A stretch of 32,775 nucleotides of DNA from Gammaproteobacteria bacterium (GCA_005878095.1 VBNH01000093.1:1-32775), one strand, 5' to 3'; shown: positions 8,385 through 15,605, counted from the first letter of the stretch. The notes: a model not told the origin generated them from the letters alone. Numbers and translations are program-made.

Positions 8385-8854
8385 TGAGTGCGGCTATCAT
8401 GCTCAGGTCGTTCGCGGCGGTGCTGGGGTGCGTGCTGGGCGTCGCGGCGGCGCGCGGCGAGACGCCCTGGACCGCCGCACTCACGCAACAGGCTCTGACT
8501 GCCGGCTACCAGGCGACGCTGCCGCCCCACGTGTCGTTGGTTCTGGGATTGGCTGCCGACGGCAAGAGCGTCCCGGTCAAACAGCTCGTGACGCGAGCTG
8601 AGCAAAAGGTCCGGACCTTCAATGTCAGTGTCGCCCATCATCGGGATCTGGTCATTTTTTCCGTCGATGAGGGAACGCAGGCGACCGTCGCCTACCTCCT
8701 CGCCCCGGGCGGCAAGCTGCGCAAGGCCGTCTCCTACCAGATCGGGGCTGAGCCGCGGCGGCTCACCGCTTCTGAGGCGCGCGCCGGTTTCGCGGCTGAG
8801 GTCCGCTACTGGTCCGGCCGCGCCCATGAGGGCGTGCTGAGCCCGGCGCACTGA
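8384..8854 (+). CDS. Small exported protein of unknown function
   Basis: A 156-residue protein with an N-terminal signal peptide (hydrophobic residues 9-24, ending VAAARGE). The mature part contains HVSLVLGLAADGKSVPVKQL, then a segment around VRTFNVSVAHH and AYLLAPGGKLRKAVSYQ. I recall similar conserved hypothetical proteins in proteobacteria but know no function. The start overlaps the nuclease stop by one base (TAATG), so it likely shares the nuclease mRNA. It has no mature cysteines and no catalytic motif I recognise. A stem of six GC pairs (8858-8863 with 8874-8879) follows the stop but has no T-tract. Confidence 0.75.
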   Translation: MSAAIMLRSFAAVLGCVLGVAAARGETPWTAALTQQALTAGYQATLPPHVSLVLGLAADGKSVPVKQLVTRAEQKVRTFNVSVAHHRDLVIFSVDEGTQATVAYLLAPGGKLRKAVSYQIGAEPRRLTASEARAGFAAEVRYWSGRAHEGVLSPAH

Positions 8855-8903
8855 GCGGGGCCGTTTCGGCGGGCGGCCCGTGCTAGATTAAGGTGGGTTC
8901 CCG

Positions 8904-8910
8904 AAGGAGG
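8904..8910 (+). promoter_or_regulatory. Strong ribosome binding site that fixes the GTG start of the CFA-type gene
   Basis: AAGGAGG ends 8 bases before the GTG at 8919. It is the best Shine-Dalgarno match noticed in the window and decides for GTG over later in-frame candidates. Confidence 0.75.
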
Positions 8911-8918
8911 ATCGAGCC

Positions 8919-10232
8919 GTGAACGCCTGTGACGAGAGCGTGGCCGCCGCGACAGAGCGCACCAGGACTGTCCGCCCGCCACCGCCGCTGGCCGCCGGGG
9001 CGCCGCAGCAGCCGCCGGCCGAAGGCGGTTCCCTCGAGCGCAGCTCTCTTGATTACTGGCTCCTGTCGAAGCTGCGCTCGCTGCTGGGGAATCCGCCGGT
9101 GGAGTTCGCGGTGCGCAGCGGCACGCGGGTGGGGCCCGCAAGTGCGACGGCGGTGGCGCGGGTGACCTTCGCCAGCCGCGCGACCCTGACCTCCATTCTG
9201 GCCGATCCATGGATGCGCTTCGGAGATGCGTACGGCGACGGCAGGGTCACCATCGAGGGTGACCTGGTGAGCCTGCTCGAGACCGTCTATCAGGCAAGCG
9301 ACATGGGAGGCGAGCGGCGCGTATCGCTGCTGCGCCGCGCGGCCGACGTCCTGCGCCGCCGGCACCGCAACTCGCTCGCCCGCTCGCGCGACAACATCCA
9401 TCATCATTACGACATCGGCAACGATTTCTACGCGCTGTGGCTCGACCGCAGCATGGTCTACACCTGCGCCTACTACCCGACCCCTGCCGCGACGCTCGAC
9501 GAGGCACAGTTCGCCAAGATGGATCACGTCTGCCGCAAGTTGCGGCTGAACGCCGGCGAGAGCGTGGTGGAGGCGGGCTGTGGCTGGGGCACGCTGGCCC
9601 TGCACATGGCGCGCCACTACGGCGTGCGGGTGCGCGCGTTCAACATCTCACACCAGCAGATCGTGTATGCCCGCGAGCGGGCGGCGCGCGAGGGCCTCGG
9701 CGCGCGCGTGGAGTACGTGGAGGACGACTATCGCAACATCACCGGCCATTACGACGCCTTCGTGTCGGTCGGTATGCTCGAGCACGTGGGACTGGCGAAC
9801 TACCCGGCGCTCGGGCGCGTCGCGCACCGCTGCCTGGGCGGTCGCGGTCGCGGGCTCATCCACTCGATCGGTCGCAACCGCCCGGCGACGCTGCAGCCGT
9901 GGATCGAGAAGCGTATCTTCCCCGGGGCCTACCCGCCGTCGCTCGGGGAGATGACGCGCATCTTCGAGCCCTGGAACCTGTCCATCCTGGACGTCGAGAA
10001 CCTGCGCCTGCACTACGCGCAGACGCTGCGTCACTGGCTCGCCCGCTACGAGGCCGCGAGCGAGCGCGTGCGCGAAATGTTCGACGAGAGGTTCGTGCGC
10101 ATGTGGCGGCTGTATCTCGCCGGCTCGGTGGCGGCGTTCACCACCGGCACCATGCAACTGTTCCAGGTTCTGTTTGCGCCCGGCGAGAATAACGACATCG
10201 CGTGGACACGCGCGCATCTGTACACACGCTGA
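8919..10232 (+). CDS. Cyclopropane-fatty-acyl-phospholipid synthase family methyltransferase
   Basis: A 437-residue SAM-dependent methyltransferase acting on unsaturated phospholipid acyl chains. After a Pro/Ala-rich N-terminus (1-40) and the family N-terminal domain, it shows HHHYDIGNDFYALW at 161-174, YTCAYYP at 181-187 (Cys183 corresponds to Cys139 of the E. coli enzyme), the SAM motif VVEAGCGWGT at 216-225, GMLEHVG, and IHSIGRN with the His of the bicarbonate site. The N-terminal extension is not part of the conserved fold. It is followed after 7 bases by a flavoprotein gene. Because CFA-type enzymes also make methylated rather than cyclopropanated lipids, the flavoprotein partner leaves the product open. 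Confidence 0.92.
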   Translation: MNACDESVAAATERTRTVRPPPPLAAGAPQQPPAEGGSLERSSLDYWLLSKLRSLLGNPPVEFAVRSGTRVGPASATAVARVTFASRATLTSILADPWMRFGDAYGDGRVTIEGDLVSLLETVYQASDMGGERRVSLLRRAADVLRRRHRNSLARSRDNIHHHYDIGNDFYALWLDRSMVYTCAYYPTPAATLDEAQFAKMDHVCRKLRLNAGESVVEAGCGWGTLALHMARHYGVRVRAFNISHQQIVYARERAAREGLGARVEYVEDDYRNITGHYDAFVSVGMLEHVGLANYPALGRVAHRCLGGRGRGLIHSIGRNRPATLQPWIEKRIFPGAYPPSLGEMTRIFEPWNLSILDVENLRLHYAQTLRHWLARYEAASERVREMFDERFVRMWRLYLAGSVAAFTTGTMQLFQVLFAPGENNDIAWTRAHLYTR

Positions 10233-10239
10233 CCGGCTC

Positions 10240-11274
10240 ATGCGCTCATGTGACGTCCTCATCGTCGGCGGGGGGCCCGCGGGCTCTACCGCCGCCTGGA
10301 AGCTGCGGCGCGCCGGCGCCGACGTCCTGGTGCTCGATCGCGAGCGCTTCCCGCGTGTGAAGCTGTGCGCCGGCTGGATCACGCCCGAGGTGGTGCGCGA
10401 TCTGGATATGGACCTGCAGTCCTATCCGCACCGCCTGTTGACTTTCCCGCGCTTGCGGGTGCACTTCGGAAGGCTGCACCTTCCGGTGCCGTGCGTGCAA
10501 CATTCCATCCGCCGCTTCGAATTCGACGCCTGGCTGCTGGAGCGCTCGGGCGCGCCGCTCGAGCGGCACAACGTGCGCCGCATCGCGCGCGACGGCAACG
10601 GCTTTGTCATCGACGACGCGTTTCGCTGCCGCTGGCTGATCGGCGCCGGCGGTACACGCTGCCCGGTGTACCGCACCCTGTTCCGCGAGCTGAACCCGCG
10701 CGCCGCCGAGCTGCAGATCGTCACGCTCGAGCACGAGATCCAGTACGACTGGCGGGACTGCGACTGCCACCTGTGGTTCTTCGATCACGGGCTGCCCGGT
10801 TACTCGTGGTACGTGCCCAAGGAGCAGGGCTGGCTCAATGTAGGCGTCGGCGGGATCGCCGAGCGCATGAAGCGCGGCGGGCACGACATCCGGGAACACT
10901 GGGCGCATCTGGCCGCCACGCTCGGGGGCCGCCTCGCGCCGGGCGCCCATTACGATCCCAGCGGCTACAGCTACTACCTGCGCGGGCGCGTGGACGTGGT
11001 ACGCCGCGACAACGCCTTCATCACCGGGGACGCCGCGGGGCTGGCGACCCGCGATCTGGGTGAGGGCATTGGACCTGCGATCCGCAGCGCTCTGCGCGCG
11101 GCGCAAGCCATTGTCGAGGGTACGCCTTACCGGCTCGAGGACGTGACGGGCGCGAGCGTCAGCAGCATCGCGCGCAGTATGCTCGGGCGCGCGACTCGCG
11201 CCAGTGTGTTTTCCGGGCGGCGTCAGACGCCCGGCGGAGGACCCGTGCATGGCCTACGTCACCGTGATCAATGA
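10240..11274 (+). CDS. FAD-dependent oxidoreductase of the geranylgeranyl-reductase type
   Basis: A 344-residue flavoprotein. The FAD-binding DVLIVGGGPAGSTAAWKLRR is at the N-terminus, with VLVLDRERFPR following. LPGYSWYVPKEQGWLNVGVG matches the substrate-cavity motif of geranylgeranyl reductases (YxWxxPK), and the second FAD motif AFITGDAAGLATRDLGEGIG is near residue 260-280. CAGWIT at about 45-50 is the position of the redox-active cysteine region in this family. Such enzymes reduce double bonds in isoprenoid or acyl chains, in archaeal lipids and chlorophyll synthesis. The frame extends upstream, but ATG 10240 places the Rossmann motif correctly. It is somewhat short at the C-terminus and overlaps the OsmC gene by 26 bases. 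Substrate is unknown; the upstream CFA-type enzyme suggests a modified acyl chain. Confidence 0.87.
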   Translation: MRSCDVLIVGGGPAGSTAAWKLRRAGADVLVLDRERFPRVKLCAGWITPEVVRDLDMDLQSYPHRLLTFPRLRVHFGRLHLPVPCVQHSIRRFEFDAWLLERSGAPLERHNVRRIARDGNGFVIDDAFRCRWLIGAGGTRCPVYRTLFRELNPRAAELQIVTLEHEIQYDWRDCDCHLWFFDHGLPGYSWYVPKEQGWLNVGVGGIAERMKRGGHDIREHWAHLAATLGGRLAPGAHYDPSGYSYYLRGRVDVVRRDNAFITGDAAGLATRDLGEGIGPAIRSALRAAQAIVEGTPYRLEDVTGASVSSIARSMLGRATRASVFSGRRQTPGGGPVHGLRHRDQ

Positions 11275-11638
11275 ACACCAGCACGTGCAGCAGATTGTCT
11301 CCGGACATCACCACCTGACGGCCGACGAGGCGGTCGCCGCCGGTGGGAGCGACGCCGGGTGGGCGCCGCGCGAGCTGCTGCTCGCAAGCCTCGGGGCATG
11401 CACCGCGGTGGCGCTGCGCAAGCACGCCGCCCAGAACGACTGGGCGCTGGGGAAGATCACTGTGGGCGTGCGCTGGTCGCGCACCCCATCCGGTACGCAG
11501 CACCTCGAGCGTCGCCTGTCCTTCACCCGGCCGCTGACGCCCGAGCAGAAGACCCGCCTCCTCGAGGTCGCCGACACGACCCCGGTCACCAGCGTGCTGC
11601 GCGCAGGCATTGCGATCCAGTCGTCCGTGGTCGACTGA
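11249..11638 (+). CDS. OsmC-family protein lacking the second active-site cysteine
   Basis: A 129-residue OsmC/Ohr-superfamily protein, normally a thiol peroxidase for organic (including fatty acid) hydroperoxides. The first Cys is present in ASLGACTAVALRKHA (Cys51), and Glu42 is in the usual WAPRELLLAS segment. The second, resolving Cys normally in a CPV motif is Thr here (DTTPVTSVL, Thr111). It may be a non-canonical peroxidase, or may have another role. ATG 11249 has GGAGG about 8 bases upstream. It overlaps the end of the flavoprotein gene by 26 bases, indicating one operon with the lipid genes, where removing lipid peroxides would make sense. Confidence 0.88.
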   Translation: MAYVTVINEHQHVQQIVSGHHHLTADEAVAAGGSDAGWAPRELLLASLGACTAVALRKHAAQNDWALGKITVGVRWSRTPSGTQHLERRLSFTRPLTPEQKTRLLEVADTTPVTSVLRAGIAIQSSVVD

Positions 11639-11657
11639 GCGCCTCGGATCGATGACT

Positions 11658-11680
11658 CAGCCCGGCGCAGCGACGGGCTG
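11658..11680. terminator. Possible bidirectional hairpin between convergent genes
   Basis: CAGCCCG (11658-11664) pairs with CGGGCTG (11674-11680) around a nine-base loop. It lies 20 bases after the OsmC stop and 52 bases beyond the end of the convergent VOC gene. There is no T-tract on either strand, so termination is only a guess from position. Confidence 0.3.
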
Positions 11681-11731
11681 GGGCCCTACAAGGAGTACGG
11701 CACTTCGTCTACGCGCCGGGCCATCAGGCAG

Positions 11732-12166
11732 TCAGGTCGCAAACAGCCGCCCGGCAATGTCGCGGAAGGACTTGAATTCGAGGGCATTGCCGGAAGGGTC
11801 GCGGAGGAAGAGCGTGGATTGCTCGCCCGGTGTGTTCACGAACCGGGTGTAGGGTTCGATCACCCAGTCGACTTTGTGCTGTCTGAGTCTCGCCGCCAGC
11901 TCCGCCCAGTGCCTGGGTTCGAGCACCACCCCACAGTGCGGCACCGGCACACCATGACCGTCGACCAGGTTGCGATGAGACCCGACGCTTCCGTTGCGTC
12001 CCAGCTCCGGGTTGAGGTGGCAGACGAACTGATGGCCGAACATGTTGAAATCGACCCAGTCGGTCGCGCTGCGGCCCTCGGCGCAGCCGAGAACCTGCGT
12101 GTAGAAACGTCGTGCCTCCTCGATATCCCTCACCTGGACGGCCACATGAAATGGGGTAAGAGTCAC
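11732..12166 (-). CDS. VOC-superfamily (glyoxalase/extradiol-dioxygenase-like) protein
   Basis: A 144-residue protein with two beta-alpha-beta-beta-beta repeats of the vicinal oxygen chelate fold. It starts TPFHVAVQVRDIEEARRFY (His7 a likely metal ligand), has a His in GVPVPHCGVVLE and ends with LFLRDPSGNALEFKSF, where the Glu is the usual third ligand. Members include glyoxalase I, fosfomycin resistance proteins and ring-cleaving dioxygenases; the specific reaction cannot be read. The start is GTG at 12166, preceded by a G-rich stretch. It is convergent with the OsmC gene and separated from the GGDEF gene by about 320 bases. Confidence 0.85.
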   Translation of the reverse strand: MTLTPFHVAVQVRDIEEARRFYTQVLGCAEGRSATDWVDFNMFGHQFVCHLNPELGRNGSVGSHRNLVDGHGVPVPHCGVVLEPRHWAELAARLRQHKVDWVIEPYTRFVNTPGEQSTLFLRDPSGNALEFKSFRDIAGRLFAT

Positions 12167-12218
12167 GGATTGCCCCCCTGTGCGTTACCAGAGCGGCACG
12201 CTGACGAAGACAGCAGAT

Positions 12219-12344
12219 GCGTCCCTGCACCGCCGACGCGTCCCTGCGCCGGCGGCAGGCGGTGCATCCGTGCACCGCGGTTGCACATCCCTGCGCCAGC
12301 GTCCCTGCACCGGCTTCCTTGCTCCGCCGACGCGTCCTGCGCGG
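12219..12344. repeat. Cluster of six degenerate 14-base repeats in an intergenic region
   Basis: Copies of about GCRTCCCTGCRCCG begin at 12219, 12238, 12264, 12285, 12299 and 12332. The first, second and fifth are the best; the sixth lacks one base. Spacing is irregular (14-33 bases), unlike a CRISPR array. They fill much of the 12167-12487 region between the VOC start and the end of the GGDEF gene, where I see no gene. They could be a protein-binding array upstream of the VOC gene or remnants of a tandem duplication. Confidence 0.5.
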
Positions 12345-12487
12345 CGGTCGTACTTAGAAAGAACGACCTCGAAGGGGAAGGTAGAACCTCAGCACGCTGC
12401 GAGTCTGACACCGGGGCCGTCCTTGGGAGTAATCAGCCGTCCTGCCAGGCTCCTCATTGCGTCCCGCCTCGAGGCCGTTAAAACGCG

Positions 12488-13294
12488 TCATACCGGGTGG
12501 GGGGTCATCTCGGACGACGCGGTTCGAGTTACTCGTTTGTGCTCATACATTGCCTGTTTGGCACTCTCCAACAGTTCGCCGAGCCCTACGGGGCGCCGCG
12601 GATTGAAGTGCGCGACGCCCACGCTCAGCGACAGCGCGGGTAGCTCACCGCTGTACGTTGGCTGCCTCCGGGCACGCAACACGATCGCGCCGCGCGAGGC
12701 GTACTCCGGACACGTCGTCAGGGCGACGAACTCATTGCCACCCAGACGTCCGAGCACCTCATAGACCCCATAGCTGGGGTACAGGTCACGCATGAAGTTG
12801 CCCACCTGCCGGATCAAGACATCGCCTGCGGTGCGGCCCATGGCGTCATTGGTCCGCTCCAGGTGGTTCACGTCGAAGTAGATCAGATGCGCGGAGCGCA
12901 CATCGCGGGCCGCGACGTCGAGGAGCCGCGCGCCGCTCTGCATGAAGCCATGCCGGTTATAGAGCCCGGTGAGCTCGTCCGTTAACGCCGTACTGCGCAG
13001 CGCCTGCACCAGGTTCAACAGCGCCGTGAGCTGCAGGGAGATGCGCTGTGCCCTGGTCAGCCCCCGTATGTGCAGCAGCTCGGACAGCAGCTGCCTGAGG
13101 TGCGCCTCATCGCCCTCCAGGGCGGCGGCGCGCAGCTGGCCCGCAAGCTCGTCATTGCGGGCGCGCAGCGCGTCTGCCTTGCGGACGCGTCGCAGTGGCT
13201 CCGAACTGCTGCGGGTGTGCCCGGCGTCCACGGTGCGGCGGAGGTGTGGTGTCCCCTGTTCGGTGGATCGCGGGACCGGGCCGGTGCCCATCAT
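12488..13294 (-). CDS. GGDEF-domain protein with a GGNEF signature
   Basis: A 268-residue protein: a charged helical N-terminal region (about 35-100) followed by a GGDEF domain starting DELTGLYNR at 106-114. The first metal Asp is present (YFDVNH, Asp141), but the signature is LGGNEF at 184-189, with Asn in the metal-binding third position. The usual FK and GH motifs are LE and GR (NHLERTND, AMGRTAGD), and no RxxD inhibitory site precedes the signature. I infer a weak or inactive diguanylate cyclase, perhaps a c-di-GMP/GTP sensor or scaffold. No membrane segment is present, so it is cytosolic. It lies downstream of the stressosome-linked response regulator, after a 144-base gap containing two palindromes. 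The ATG has GAGG 7 bases upstream. Confidence 0.88.
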   Translation of the reverse strand: MMGTGPVPRSTEQGTPHLRRTVDAGHTRSSSEPLRRVRKADALRARNDELAGQLRAAALEGDEAHLRQLLSELLHIRGLTRAQRISLQLTALLNLVQALRSTALTDELTGLYNRHGFMQSGARLLDVAARDVRSAHLIYFDVNHLERTNDAMGRTAGDVLIRQVGNFMRDLYPSYGVYEVLGRLGGNEFVALTTCPEYASRGAIVLRARRQPTYSGELPALSLSVGVAHFNPRRPVGLGELLESAKQAMYEHKRVTRTASSEMTPHPV

Positions 13295-13303
13295 GCGTGT
13301 TCC

Positions 13304-13317
13304 TCACCTGTAGGTGA
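13304..13317. promoter_or_regulatory. Dyad overlapping the ribosome site of the GGDEF gene
   Basis: TCACCT-GT-AGGTGA is a near-perfect 14-base palindrome 10 bases upstream of the GGDEF start. On the minus strand it contains AGGTGAGG, the ribosome site. In mRNA it could form a five-pair stem with a four-base loop hiding this site; alternatively it is an operator. Confidence 0.4.
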
Positions 13318-13376
13318 TACGTAAGTCGAGCGAGGTCAGCATAACCGCGCGCGGCAGTGCGCCAGGACAGCGAAGC

Positions 13377-13390
13377 CCCTCAATTGAGGG
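13377..13390. promoter_or_regulatory. Perfect 14-base palindrome between the NarL regulator and the GGDEF gene
   Basis: CCCTCAATTGAGGG is perfectly self-complementary. It lies about 50 bases past the response regulator stop and about 85 bases upstream of the GGDEF start, where an operator for a dimeric regulator such as the adjacent NarL-type protein would be expected. A TATGCT (minus strand, 13338-13343) downstream of it could be a -10 box. Confidence 0.4.
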
Positions 13391-13438
13391 TCGGCCCAGG
13401 ACGGGTCAGGGGATCAGGAATTTCCGGATTGACAGAGC

Positions 13439-14068
13439 CTACGCCTGCGTGAGGCCGTGGCGGATCGCGTAGCGCACCAGGCTCGCGGTGTCATGGATAT
13501 CGAGCTTCTGCATGAGCTTGGAGCGGTGCGATTCAACGGTCTTGGCGCTGATCGCGAGCCGCGCAGCGATCGCTTTGGTGGAATGACCTTCGGCGATCAG
13601 CTGCAGCACCTGGCGCTCGCGTACCGAGAGTGCGGCGCTCGCCTGTTGGGGCGCGAGATAGGCCTCGGCGACCGCGCCGGCGACACCGGGAGACAGGTAC
13701 ACCTCGCCGCGGCAAACACCTTCGATAGCCTGCACCAGGTCGCGCGCCGCCTGGCTCTTGAGGACGTAGCCCCTTACGCCGCAGCGCAGCGCTTCGGTGA
13801 CGTACTGTTGTTCGTCATGCTGCGTGAGCACCACCAGCTTGACGCGCGGACAAAGCCTTCCGAGCTCGAGCGCCGCATTCAACCCGTTGAACTGCGGCAT
13901 GCTGATGTCCATCACGGCGACATCGGGGTTCTCGGTACGCACCAGGCGCACCGCTTCGCGGCCGTCGGCCGCCTCCCCCGCGACCACGAACCCTGCGCTC
14001 TCCAGCAGCGTCTTCAAACCCTGTCTGACGAGCACGTGATCGTCTGCAAGTACCAGGCGTATCCCCAC
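13439..14068 (-). CDS. NarL/LuxR-type response regulator, output of the stressosome-linked kinase
   Basis: A 209-residue regulator: receiver domain 3-118 with acidic pair Asp9/Asp10, phosphoacceptor Asp54 (VAVMDISMPQ) and Lys104 (GYVLKS), followed by a LuxR-type HTH at about 145-205 (LSVRERQVLQLIAEG, KTVESHRSKLMQKL). It binds DNA when phosphorylated, presumably by the kinase encoded two bases upstream. The start is GTG at 14068, just after the kinase TAG, so the two are translationally coupled. Likely targets are unknown; the palindrome just downstream and the GGDEF gene are candidates. Confidence 0.95.
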   Translation of the reverse strand: MGIRLVLADDHVLVRQGLKTLLESAGFVVAGEAADGREAVRLVRTENPDVAVMDISMPQFNGLNAALELGRLCPRVKLVVLTQHDEQQYVTEALRCGVRGYVLKSQAARDLVQAIEGVCRGEVYLSPGVAGAVAEAYLAPQQASAALSVRERQVLQLIAEGHSTKAIAARLAISAKTVESHRSKLMQKLDIHDTASLVRYAIRHGLTQA

Positions 14069-14070
14069 CG

Positions 14071-14997
14071 CTAGCCCCCCAGGGGCAGTTGAAACCGGAT
14101 CTCCGCGCCGTGACCGGGTGCCGAGCCGATGTGCAGCGATCCACCGAGTGCGCTCAGTCGCTCACGCATGCCCCTGAGGCCCAGGCCGCCGCGGCGCACG
14201 CACGAGTCGACCTCGAAGCCAACCCCGTCATCGCCGATCACGCAGCGCAGACAGTCCTGGTGCTGATCGATCTCGATGCGGATGCGCGTCGCGTGCGCGT
14301 GACGGGTGGCATTGGTCAGAGCCTCCTGCACCACGCGATACAGGGCCGTTTCCACGGCGGCGGGCAGGCGCTGCGTGACGCTGGAGCGCACCTCAATGGG
14401 GACCTGCATGCGACCGGACACGGCCGCGGCCAGGAACTCGATCGCCGCGAGCCATCCGAGGTCATCGAGCACCATCGGCCGAAGCTCGTGGGACAGGTGC
14501 CGCAGCTGCTGCTCGGCCTTGTCGAGGAGCTTCTGGCACTCCTGGATCTTCGGCGCGGCGGCGGGCACCTCGCGCGCCACCTGCGCCAGCTGCAGGTGCA
14601 CCGACACCAGCAGTTGCCCCGAATCGTCGTGCAACGCGTGCGCGATTCGCCGGATCTCCTGCTCGAGCGTCTCGTTGATGTGCCGCCAGGCGATGAGCGA
14701 ATCGCGGTAGCCGCGATGAGTCATTTCGAACGGCGACAGCGTTTCGGCGAGAAAAGTCGTCGCCGAGTCGATCAGCGACGCGGTGTCACGGCGGCGATCC
14801 GCCGCGGCGACGAGCGCCCGCAGGGCCCGGCTGTGCAGGCCAACCAGGTCGGGAATGCTGCGGCCCTGCGCCAGCGCCTCGCGCCCGAAGTCATAGGCAC
14901 GCGCGAGCAGCGCCTCGCCGCCACGCTCGAGGTAGGCCGACAGCGCCTGCTGGTAATTGCGGTCGGACGACTCAGGTTGCGGATGTGTCGCGTTCAT
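14071..14997 (-). CDS. Histidine kinase with an N-terminal RsbU_N-like (RsbT-binding) domain
   Basis: A 308-residue cytosolic kinase without membrane segments. Residues about 18-90 (YLERGGEALLARAYDFGREA, SIPDLVGLHSRALRALV) resemble the N-terminal domain of the phosphatase RsbU, which binds the switch kinase RsbT. Then come a NarX-type dimerisation domain with phospho-His in ALHDDSGQ (His123) and a HATPase with DDGVGFE and GGLGLRGMRERL. In Bacillus, RsbT released from the stressosome activates RsbU through this domain; here the PP2C output is replaced by a histidine kinase, so I infer RsbT controls kinase activity. Its ATG overlaps the RsbX-like stop (ATGA, 14994-14997) and the response regulator follows 2 bases after its stop. 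Confidence 0.9.
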   Translation of the reverse strand: MNATHPQPESSDRNYQQALSAYLERGGEALLARAYDFGREALAQGRSIPDLVGLHSRALRALVAAADRRRDTASLIDSATTFLAETLSPFEMTHRGYRDSLIAWRHINETLEQEIRRIAHALHDDSGQLLVSVHLQLAQVAREVPAAAPKIQECQKLLDKAEQQLRHLSHELRPMVLDDLGWLAAIEFLAAAVSGRMQVPIEVRSSVTQRLPAAVETALYRVVQEALTNATRHAHATRIRIEIDQHQDCLRCVIGDDGVGFEVDSCVRRGGLGLRGMRERLSALGGSLHIGSAPGHGAEIRFQLPLGG

Positions 14998-15605
14998 GAG
15001 CAGTGCGCCGTGTAGCTGGCACGCGCCACGACCACCAGCGCGTCATCGTTCCTCCGGCAGTGGTGCGCGACGATGTCATCGGCCAGAGACTGCGCGGAGG
15101 CCCCGGACGCGAGGTCATCGGAAAAATGCCGGCTGATCCCGTCGGTGGCGAATATCAGCATGTCCCTGGCCCGCAAGGGAATAACAGAAGCGTGCAACGC
15201 TGGCAACTCGCCGTAGCCCAGCACCCCGGGACGCGCCAGCAGCTCGGCGTGCGCGGCCAGCACGGTGGCAGTTCCACGGCAGACCACGCCGCTCACATTG
15301 CCGATTCCCAGCCAGCTCAAGGCGGCCTGCCGCAGATCGATGCTGGCGATGCTCAGGACCACGCCGCGTGTTCCACGCAGAGCCGCATGACAGCGCGTCA
15401 GCAGGGCGGCGGGCTCTTCCTCGGGATGACGCAGGATAGTGTCCGCCGCGAGACGCGCCGTCGCCGCGGCCTGCTCGCCGTGACCGATGCCGTCGATGGC
15501 GGCGACCAGCGCGCCACCACCGCCGTCATAGTAGTGCACCACCTCGAGGTCCCCGGAAACCCGCTCACCGGGTGCAATACGGCCGGCGACTCCGAACTCC
15601 AGCAT
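14994..15605 (-). CDS. rsbX: RsbX-like PP2C-type serine/threonine phosphatase
   Basis: A roughly 203-residue SpoIIE/PP2C phosphatase of RsbX size, with no extra domains. Metal-site residues are seen in SGDLEVVHYYD, AAIDGIGHGEQA, FATDGISRHF and the C-terminal RNDDALVVVA. In stressosome systems RsbX dephosphorylates RsbS and RsbR, resetting the complex after stress. The ATG at 15605 overlaps the RsbT stop as TGATG, which I prefer; an ATG four codons upstream (15617) is also possible. The C-terminus overlaps the kinase start by four bases. Confidence 0.88.
   Translation of the reverse strand: MLEFGVAGRIAPGERVSGDLEVVHYYDGGGGALVAAIDGIGHGEQAAATARLAADTILRHPEEEPAALLTRCHAALRGTRGVVLSIASIDLRQAALSWLGIGNVSGVVCRGTATVLAAHAELLARPGVLGYGELPALHASVIPLRARDMLIFATDGISRHFSDDLASGASAQSLADDIVAHHCRRNDDALVVVARASYTAHCS

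Noticed and set aside
8858..8879. Rho-independent terminator after the small exported protein gene
   Set aside because: GGGCCG pairs with CGGCCC, but the loop is ten bases and no T-tract follows; not strong enough to list as a feature.
12219..12344. CRISPR array
   Set aside because: The repeats are 14 bases, degenerate and irregularly spaced, without uniform spacers or cas genes.
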